From Patescibacteria group bacterium (GTDB lineage: Bacteria > Patescibacteriota > Gracilibacteria > UBA1369 > PNNO01), in assembly GCA_024275695.1 (NCBI GenBank), contig JAJRYP010000002.1, forward strand, positions 1-7,368: a stretch of DNA of 7,368 bases, in the 5' to 3' direction. A program made the position numbers and the translations under genes. Below are positions 1 to 5,277 of the stretch, in pieces (the first letter of the stretch is position 1; every line of letters starts with the position of its first letter). Below the pieces are notes generated by a model. The model did not search any database. It saw only the letters and a list, made by a program, of their open reading frames with translations, and had not been told where the DNA came from.

Positions 1-308
1 TAGTTGTTTGGTTAAGTGATATTCTCTGATCAATTATGCGCCTTTTTTTATGTTTTCTAAAAGTGCATTTGGGAAAATTGCGTTTTCCCCTTTTCTTAGC
101 TAAAAACTCCAAAAAAGTTTACCCACGGATTTTAAAGAGCGTAATTATCAACGAAAATTTCGAAAAGTTTAGATGTGAATTCTTGGCTTAAATTAAGAAG
201 ATTTTTCTTTTTTCCCATCCATGGATGAGATTGTTTTGACCAAAGTTCGTCTATAACGAATCTGTTTTGTAGCTAAATCTTGAATTGCGAAATTTACGTT
301 TTATACGT
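1..308. other. Intergenic region without coding potential
   Basis: No convincing gene is visible here. The three plus frames hit stops by positions 1, 17 and 27, so at most the very end of a rightward gene could enter from the left. The minus frames are interrupted repeatedly by TTA, CTA and TCA triplets. The stretch is AT-rich and holds a terminator-like hairpin (71-96), a perfect 12-bp palindrome CATCCATGGATG at 216-227, and a short TTCGT/ACGAA dyad at 246-260. I see no tRNA, no riboswitch-like element and no convincing promoter. A TTGACC at 236-241 has no properly spaced -10 box. A small RNA or a decayed gene cannot be excluded by eye. Confidence 0.6.
71..96 (+). terminator. Probable rho-independent terminator (rightward)
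   Basis: GGGAAAA (71-77) pairs perfectly with TTTTCCC (83-89) around a TTGCG loop, followed by the T-rich tail CTTTTCT. Read leftward there is no T tract, so the polarity is rightward. It would end a transcript entering from left of the window, whose coding frame must stop by about position 29. The seven-pair stem has only three G-C pairs, so its strength is moderate. Confidence 0.45.
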
Positions 309-722
309 TTATCTCATCGGATTATCCTCAAATATGAATATTTTCCACTTTTCGATATTTGAGAGTTTTTCCAAATTTCTTTTACCGTAGGCATCAAACT
401 CAGCATCAGAATCATTGGCATCTAAACCGTTATTGGAAGCAATAATAATAACTTCTTCGCCCGGATTGGTTAATCCTTTATTTTGTTTTAAAATTTTATC
501 TATATAACTTTCCGAAGTTACGTAATCAAATTCTTCAATTAAACTTTCATTCTCTTGCTTAATGCGTTCATTTTCTTTCTCAAAATCAGCGATATATTTA
601 TCTATCCGATGACTATTATAAAAGGCCAATGTTAATGAATATAAAAGATATGCACTTAAAATAATAAGTCCGATAATTATAAAATTTGTAATATTGGATG
701 GTTGATCGTTTTTGTCTTGCAT
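309..722 (-). CDS. FtsB/DivIC-like septum formation initiator protein
   Basis: A 137-residue bitopic membrane protein with the FtsB/DivIC plan. It has a short polar N-terminus, one transmembrane helix at about residues 13-33, and a charged coiled coil at about 38-66 (repeats of EKENERIKQENES type). A conserved segment follows at 70-94, containing SESYIDKILKQNKGL and then NPGEEVIII, which is the typical 'Y-I-E-K-x-A-R-x-x-L-G-L-x-x-P-G-E' signature of this family. Family members form a complex with FtsL and FtsQ/DivIB that activates septal peptidoglycan synthesis. The C-terminal tail is acidic and then ends in a Trp/Phe-rich stretch (KWKIFIF). The ATG at 722 has no Shine-Dalgarno sequence. It is divergent from murC across 56 bp, a sensible wall/division pairing. 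Whether it is orthologous to ftsB or divIC cannot be decided, so no symbol is given. Confidence 0.85.
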   Translation of the reverse strand: MQDKNDQPSNITNFIIIGLIILSAYLLYSLTLAFYNSHRIDKYIADFEKENERIKQENESLIEEFDYVTSESYIDKILKQNKGLTNPGEEVIIIASNNGLDANDSDAEFDAYGKRNLEKLSNIEKWKIFIFEDNPMR

Positions 723-762
723 GCTATGTATTTAATAACAACAATGATGGTATCATAAACTA

Positions 763-768
763 TATAAT
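763..768 (+). promoter_or_regulatory. Candidate -10 box for murC (near-leaderless)
   Basis: A perfect TATAAT lies 10 nt before the murC ATG at 779. Transcription starting about 7 nt downstream would give a leader of only a few nucleotides. No good -35 hexamer is found 16-18 bp upstream (about 740-746), so this rests on one hexamer in AT-rich DNA. The absence of a Shine-Dalgarno sequence agrees with leaderless translation. Confidence 0.35.
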
Positions 769-778
769 TTGCACAATA

Positions 779-2113
779 ATGACAAAAATTCATTGCATAG
801 GTATAGGTGGAATAGGTTTAAGCGGTATTGCTCAAATTCTTTACGATAAAGGTGCGGAAGTAACCGGATCCGATATAGAAGATTCACCGTTAATAGAATC
901 AATGCGCAAAAAGGGAATTGAAATAAGCATTGGACATGATTCGGCGCTTATAACTTCGAATATTACAAAAGTCATTTATTCTTCGGCTGTTCCTCATGAT
1001 AATGCCGAACTTTTAAAAGCAAAGGAACTTGAAATTCCCACGATAACATTTTCCGAAGCCGTTAAAGAATTCACGCAGAATCTATATACAATTGCCATAT
1101 GCGGAACTCACGGGAAAACAACAGTCACCGCATTTTCAGCTTTAGCTTTGATTGCGGGCGAAAAAGATCCTACTGTTATAATCGGTTCCACTTTAAAAGA
1201 GTTCAACAATTCAAATTATAGAGTTGGTAAAGGAAAATACTTTATTGTTGAAGCATGCGAGTATAAACGAAATTTTCTTCATTATGATCCCAGTGTTGTG
1301 ATTATTACAAATATTGAAGCGGAACATCTTGATTATTTTAAAGATTTGGAAGATTACAAAGACGCGTATCGGGAATTTATAAATAAAGTTCCGGAAGACG
1401 GCTTTATTATAGCCAATGGTGATGATGAAGAAGTCCTTGACGTGATAAAAAGCTTCAAAGGAAATGTAATTTTATTTTCAACCAAACAGCCAAATACGGA
1501 CTGGTATATTGAAGGAAATGAGATATTTAAAGCAGGGGAAAAAGTAAGCAAACTGGAGCTTAAAATTCCCGGAGAATTTAATAAGCAAAACGCTCTTTGC
1601 GGTCTTATTTTAGGACAAATATTGAATATTGATCGTGAAGCGATTTTGGATAAATTCAAAGAATACTCGGGATCGTGGAGACGATTTGAAGAAATTGGTG
1701 AATTTTATGGAATTAAACTGATCAGTGATTACGCGCATCATCCAACGGCGATTATCAAAACATTGCATGCAACGCATGAAAAATATCCCGACTCACGTAT
1801 TTGTTGTATTTTCCAACCGCATCAATATAATCGTACAAAACATTTTCTTCCCGAATTCGCAGCTTCATTTAAAGAAGCTAAATATGTAATTATTCCGAGT
1901 ATTTACAAAGTTCGTGATTCAAAAGAGGATACTGACGCAATTTCCGTCGAAGATTTGGTAAATGAGCTCAAAAAGCATAAGGAAAATTCCTTTTATCTGC
2001 CTGAATACGAACAAATTCGCGATTTTTTAAAAAAACACAGAGATGATATAGATATCACTTTTATTATGGGAGCGGGAGATATATGGACCCTTGGGGAGTT
2101 CCTTTTGAGATAA
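779..2113 (+). CDS. murC: UDP-N-acetylmuramate--L-alanine ligase (MurC)
   Basis: Cytoplasmic ATP-dependent ligase that adds L-alanine to UDP-MurNAc, the first step of stem-peptide synthesis. The 444-residue length is close to the usual size. The N-terminal UDP-binding domain opens with GIGGIGLSGIA (8-18). The central ATPase domain has the P-loop GTHGKTT (109-115), EACEYK (158-163) and NIEAEH (178-183). E158 and H183 are 25 residues apart, as are the Mg-binding Glu and His of characterised MurC. The C-terminal domain has RRFEEIGE (301-308), DYAHHPT (317-323), FQPHQYNRT (345-353) and GAGDI (431-435). The frame opens upstream to an ATG at 698, but that would overlap the divergent gene and add 27 residues before the canonical MTKIHCIGIGG start, so 779 is chosen. 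Oddities: Cys160 replaces Asp of EADE, and GEFN (265-268) replaces the usual G-x-H-N. Confidence 0.95.
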   Translation: MTKIHCIGIGGIGLSGIAQILYDKGAEVTGSDIEDSPLIESMRKKGIEISIGHDSALITSNITKVIYSSAVPHDNAELLKAKELEIPTITFSEAVKEFTQNLYTIAICGTHGKTTVTAFSALALIAGEKDPTVIIGSTLKEFNNSNYRVGKGKYFIVEACEYKRNFLHYDPSVVIITNIEAEHLDYFKDLEDYKDAYREFINKVPEDGFIIANGDDEEVLDVIKSFKGNVILFSTKQPNTDWYIEGNEIFKAGEKVSKLELKIPGEFNKQNALCGLILGQILNIDREAILDKFKEYSGSWRRFEEIGEFYGIKLISDYAHHPTAIIKTLHATHEKYPDSRICCIFQPHQYNRTKHFLPEFAASFKEAKYVIIPSIYKVRDSKEDTDAISVEDLVNELKKHKENSFYLPEYEQIRDFLKKHRDDIDITFIMGAGDIWTLGEFLLR

Positions 2114-2114
2114 A

Positions 2115-2140
2115 TTTTTAAATTTGACCATATTTAAAAA
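2115..2140. repeat. 9-bp A/T inverted repeat around the -35 box
   Basis: TTTTTAAAT (2115-2123) and ATTTAAAAA (2132-2140) are perfect reverse complements separated by 8 bp, and the -35 hexamer TTGACC occupies the spacer. A second, shorter dyad, GAGAT (2142-2146) and ATCTC (2155-2159), again with an 8-bp spacer, brackets the -10 box. There is no T tract after the arm, so it is a poor terminator for murC. An operator is possible, but A/T-only dyads arise readily in such DNA. Confidence 0.4.
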
Positions 2141-2151
2141 GGAGATATAAT
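2124..2151 (+). promoter_or_regulatory. Sigma70-type promoter for the aminotransferase gene
   Basis: TTGACC (2124-2129, five of six matches to TTGACA) and a perfect TATAAT (2146-2151) are separated by 16 bp. The expected start near 2158 leaves a leader of about 23 nt before the ATG at 2181. The purine-rich AAGGAGA at 2139-2145 lies in the promoter spacer, 36 nt before the ATG, so it would not be in the transcript and cannot act as this gene's ribosome binding site. Confidence 0.7.
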
Positions 2152-2180
2152 TCCATCTCGTATTTGTTAATATTAAAATT

Positions 2181-3602
2181 ATGTCTAAAGTTGACAGTTT
2201 TCGCGATAGACCTATCCCGGAACCGGATGGTGTTAAAAAGTCCGGAATGGCTTTGAAAAAGGTTAAAGAAGAATATCCGGATCTCGAATTTGCAAATGCA
2301 ACAGTTGGTGTTTTTCATGAGACCAATTTAAACAGTCAGCCGGATTGGTATATTGAAGCCGGTAGGTTGGCGGATGAAAGTGTCTTTGAAGAAAGAGGAA
2401 AAAAGACGGGATATAATTTCTTGGTAAATCCAAAATTTCTGGAATCACAGGCGAGACTTATTTTTGGAGATAAAGTCGATATGCACAAAATAGAAGTAGC
2501 TCCAAGCTACGGAGGTAGCGATGCTATCAAAACGATTAATGGAATCGCGCAAGGCATTGTTCCTTGCCTTGTTCCTACATGGGCAAACCATAAAGGCCTA
2601 ATCGAAACCAACGGCGGGATTATGATTCCATATCGAGCAATAGATGAACAAGGAAATTTTGATGCGGAAACTTTAAAACAAATGTTAAATCCGGAAGAAG
2701 TTATAAGACAAACCAGAAATGAAATTGCTCTGAGAGCTTTTTTAAGTAAATTTAATGTTCCCGCTTCTGGAACTGAAAAATATACATATCAAACTATAGC
2801 CAATGACTGGGTGGAAGGAAAAGAAGTTATGCCTCTTTTGGAAGCGATATGTAAAAATCCGTACTCTATTGATATTCCAAAAGATTTATGGCCGACAGTT
2901 GCGGAACTATTGAAAAAAAACGATATGATTGTACAAATGGATCTTGCATATTTGGGATTCGCGCAAGGTGCTTGCGAAGATTTAAAATTTGTGCGTTATC
3001 TTGCAAATGAAGGTGTGAAAATGATAGTTGAGGCATCTATGTCAAAATTTCATAGTCATTACGGATGGGAAAGAGTCGGATCAATCATGGCTGTGAATTT
3101 CGATCCTAAAGAACATGGCATAAAAGGTAAATTACTTCACCAAATTCGAAATACGACCTCGGCAATAGCCGAAAGGGGACAAGTTATGTCTACTATAATT
3201 GAAGAAGATCCAAATATAAGAGAGGCTCAACGAACAACTGTTAAGCATTTGCGCGAAAACAGCGATAATAATAGGGCAATTATTGCGTCCGCTCTCCCGA
3301 AAGCTGCACGAAGATTTGCTTCTAAAGATGCAAAAGGTCCTTTTCTGTTTGCACCCGACGGGAAAAACGGTCCGTTGCTGCCATATGTTTTCCCTGAACT
3401 GGCTGAGCAGCTTGGAGTTTCTGTCCCGGAAAACGCGAAAAATTTTCCGAATGACAAAATCAGAGTAGCCGGTGTTTATAGTTCAGCCGAAGATGGCCTT
3501 GGACTGGGAGGACTTCGTCTGGGCATTGCCGGAATATCTGAAGCTACGGCAACAGATGTGAGAAATACCCTTGAGTATGCTTACGAGCAGCTTAATCGTT
3601 AA
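2181..3602 (+). CDS. Class I (AspC/TyrB-like) PLP-dependent aminotransferase, variant
   Basis: A fold-type I aminotransferase resembling the aspartate/aromatic subgroup. Recognisable counterparts of E. coli AspC residues are Tyr78 (Y70), the GGS phosphate-binding turn at 111-113, Trp134 and His137 in PTWANHK (W140, H143), Asn226 (N194), Asp254 and Tyr257 in MDLAYLGF (D222, Y225), the PLP lysine Lys289 in SMSKFHSHYGWERVG (K258), Arg298 (R266), Arg323 (R292, binds the substrate side-chain carboxylate) and Arg446 (R386, binds the alpha-carboxylate). It probably exchanges amino groups between glutamate/2-oxoglutarate and aspartate or an aromatic amino acid, in the cytoplasm. At 473 residues it is about 75 longer than AspC. 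Roughly 40 extra residues lie at 171-212 and about 30 before Arg446, and HNPTG reads KNPYS. The ATG at 2181 has no Shine-Dalgarno sequence. It follows murC by 67 bp with its own promoter. The exact substrate is unknown. Confidence 0.88.
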   Translation: MSKVDSFRDRPIPEPDGVKKSGMALKKVKEEYPDLEFANATVGVFHETNLNSQPDWYIEAGRLADESVFEERGKKTGYNFLVNPKFLESQARLIFGDKVDMHKIEVAPSYGGSDAIKTINGIAQGIVPCLVPTWANHKGLIETNGGIMIPYRAIDEQGNFDAETLKQMLNPEEVIRQTRNEIALRAFLSKFNVPASGTEKYTYQTIANDWVEGKEVMPLLEAICKNPYSIDIPKDLWPTVAELLKKNDMIVQMDLAYLGFAQGACEDLKFVRYLANEGVKMIVEASMSKFHSHYGWERVGSIMAVNFDPKEHGIKGKLLHQIRNTTSAIAERGQVMSTIIEEDPNIREAQRTTVKHLRENSDNNRAIIASALPKAARRFASKDAKGPFLFAPDGKNGPLLPYVFPELAEQLGVSVPENAKNFPNDKIRVAGVYSSAEDGLGLGGLRLGIAGISEATATDVRNTLEYAYEQLNR

Positions 3603-3603
3603 G
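3591..3603. repeat. Small dyad containing both convergent stop codons
   Basis: CTTAA (3591-3595) and TTAAG (3599-3603) are complementary around TCG. The cysS stop (TTA on the plus strand, 3592-3594) lies in one arm and the aminotransferase stop (TAA, 3600-3602) in the other. The stem is too short and A/T-rich, and lacks a T tract, to be called a terminator with confidence. Confidence 0.3.
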
Positions 3604-4977
3604 TTTCCACACAGTTACTCCGGGTGAATCTTCAAGGATTACACCTTTTTCCTTAAGCATATCCCGAATTTCATCAGATTTCGCCCAATCTTTGGACGCG
3701 CGTGCTTCCTCACGTTCTTTAATCAATTTCATAAGATCTTTCGGCAACTCTTGTTTTTTAGGTAAAAGTATTCCAAATACAAAATCGATCTTTTTAAGAA
3801 AGTCCAAAATCACTTTTTTGTCACCAACTGTTAACCTGTTCTCTTTTGCAAAAACATTTAATTCTTTAACAAATTCAAAGATTGCGGCTAATGCTTCCGG
3901 AGTTTCAAAATCATCATCCATGCTTTTTTCAAATTTCTTTTCAGCCTCTTCGATAAATCCAACAACCTCTTTATGCGTATTTCCTTCATTATTAATTCGC
4001 TTGATTGAATTAACAAAATCGTGAAGACGAATAATGCTGTTTTTTGATTGTTCCAATAAATCGTTTGTAAAATTAATAGGGGATCTATAATGAGTCTGAA
4101 GATAAAGATATCTTATAATATCGCCGGAATACTTATCCAAGACATCACGAAGAGTTATAAAATTGCCAAGCGACTTTGACATTTTTTCTTCATTGATATT
4201 AATAAAGCCGTTATGGAGCCAATAATTTGCAAATGGTTTAGAATGTGCTTTTTCACTTTGAGCAATTTCGCATTCATGATGAGGAAACATAAGATCAGCG
4301 CCTCCTCCATGAATATCAAAAGTTTCACCTAGTATAGATGAGCTCATTGCACTGCATTCAATATGCCATCCGGGCCTTCCTTTTCCCCACGGACTATCCC
4401 ATGAAGGCTCGCCCGGCTTTTCTTTCTTCCATAAAGCAAAATCTTGCGGATTTTTTTTCTTTTTGTTCACTTGTACCCGAGCACCCATTTGCAGATCCGA
4501 AAGTTTTTGATTCGACAATTTTCCATATTCGGGAAACCTTTTTATATCAAAATAAATTCCGTCTTCAAGCTCATAAATGGCCTCTTTTTCTTCTAATTTC
4601 TGAATAAGTTTAATAATTTCTTCAATATAATCCGTGGCACGTGGAGTATGGTCGGGCGGCATAATTTTCAATTCCGCATAATCTTCAACATATTTCGGAA
4701 TAACCTCCTCGGAAAGTTCGGCAACACTAATGCCTTTTTCTTCAGCTCGTTTAATCATCTTATCGTCTACATCCGTATAATTTGACACAAAAGTTACATC
4801 AAATTTCCTATAGAGTAAATATTTTCTAATGATATCGAAAGAAACGGCGCTTCTTCCATGTCCAAGATGAGCGCTGTCATACACAGTCGGTCCGCACAAA
4901 TAAAAATTAACCTTTCCTTTATTCAAAGGTATAAATTCTTCTTTCTTTCTTGTAAGAGTATTATAAAGTTTTATCAC
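3592..4977 (-). CDS. cysS: Cysteinyl-tRNA synthetase (CysS)
   Basis: Class Ia aminoacyl-tRNA synthetase that charges tRNA-Cys in the cytoplasm. At 461 residues it equals the E. coli enzyme in length. Motifs in order are YLCGPTVYD (26-34), the HIGH-type HLGH (37-40), NYTDVDDKMI (66-75), GRPGWHIECSAMS (200-212), DIHGGGADLMFPHHECE (221-237) and the KMSKS loop (265-269). The zinc ligands that set cysteine specificity are all present: Cys28, Cys208, His233 and Glu237. The C-terminal helical anticodon-binding region ends in the usual L-x-x-K-G-V-x-L-E-D-x-P-G-V-x-W pattern. The start is GTG at 4977, whose GTGA overlaps the TGA stop of yggT, so translation is probably coupled to the upstream gene. 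No Shine-Dalgarno sequence precedes it. The 3' end overlaps the convergent aminotransferase by 11 bp. I see no truncation or missing catalytic residue. Confidence 0.97.
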   Translation of the reverse strand: MIKLYNTLTRKKEEFIPLNKGKVNFYLCGPTVYDSAHLGHGRSAVSFDIIRKYLLYRKFDVTFVSNYTDVDDKMIKRAEEKGISVAELSEEVIPKYVEDYAELKIMPPDHTPRATDYIEEIIKLIQKLEEKEAIYELEDGIYFDIKRFPEYGKLSNQKLSDLQMGARVQVNKKKKNPQDFALWKKEKPGEPSWDSPWGKGRPGWHIECSAMSSSILGETFDIHGGGADLMFPHHECEIAQSEKAHSKPFANYWLHNGFININEEKMSKSLGNFITLRDVLDKYSGDIIRYLYLQTHYRSPINFTNDLLEQSKNSIIRLHDFVNSIKRINNEGNTHKEVVGFIEEAEKKFEKSMDDDFETPEALAAIFEFVKELNVFAKENRLTVGDKKVILDFLKKIDFVFGILLPKKQELPKDLMKLIKEREEARASKDWAKSDEIRDMLKEKGVILEDSPGVTVWKLND

Positions 4978-5240
4978 ATGAAAAGGCTAATAATTATCGC
5001 GCGTACAAAGTCAATAACCAAAAAGGCCATAATAGGAGATATATCGAACATTCCAAGTCGCGGAACAATCTTTCTGAAAAAAGATAAAAGCGGTTCGGTG
5101 ATTTCAAACACAAATGCAAAAAATTTGCCTCTATTTCCCGTTGGTCTGATCCATGACATGATCACTCTAATGAAGATTGCAGCGATCAAAAGATCTGCGA
5201 AAATATTAACAAATTGAATAATAAAACCTCGGATGTCCAT
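4974..5240 (-). CDS. yggT: YggT-family membrane protein
   Basis: An 88-residue inner-membrane protein with two hydrophobic helices, at about residues 7-30 and 66-87, joined by an amphipathic linker. The family pattern is clear: RVIMSWIRP (25-33), then a segment ITEPLLSFFRKIVPR (47-61) matching the usual I-T-(D/E)-P-L-L-x-x-x-R-x-x-x-P, then DISPIMAFL (66-74). The biochemical role of the family is not well defined. Members are often found near division or envelope genes, and links to osmotic tolerance and chloroplast cytochrome or division functions have been reported for relatives. The ATG at 5240 has no ribosome binding site. It lies 37 bp after the stop of the surface-protein gene, and its TGA overlaps the GTG of cysS, so the three genes are probably cotranscribed. 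The TGA is followed directly by a TAA in the same frame. Confidence 0.88.
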   Translation of the reverse strand: MDIRGFIIQFVNIFADLLIAAIFIRVIMSWIRPTGNRGKFFAFVFEITEPLLSFFRKIVPRLGMFDISPIMAFLVIDFVRAIIISLFM

Positions 5241-5277
5241 GATTAACTACATATCTAAATTATGACACGAAGAGATT

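Noticed and set aside
236..257. Promoter from TTGACC (236-241) and TATAAC (252-257)
   Set aside because: The spacer is only 10 bp, far too short for sigma70 recognition.
698..778. N-terminal extension of MurC from the ATG at 698
   Set aside because: The 27 extra residues do not resemble MurC, would overlap the divergent gene's start, and precede the canonical MTKIHCIGIGG opening.
2139..2145. AAGGAGA as ribosome binding site of the aminotransferase
   Set aside because: It is 36 nt from the ATG, has no suitably spaced start codon of its own (the frame meets TAA at 2148), and lies between the -35 and -10 boxes.
4971..4980. TGA recoded as glycine (as in some candidate phyla), since yggT ends TGA then TAA
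   Set aside because: More than two thousand codons in the other genes contain no in-frame TGA, and the GTGA overlap is an ordinary stop-start junction.
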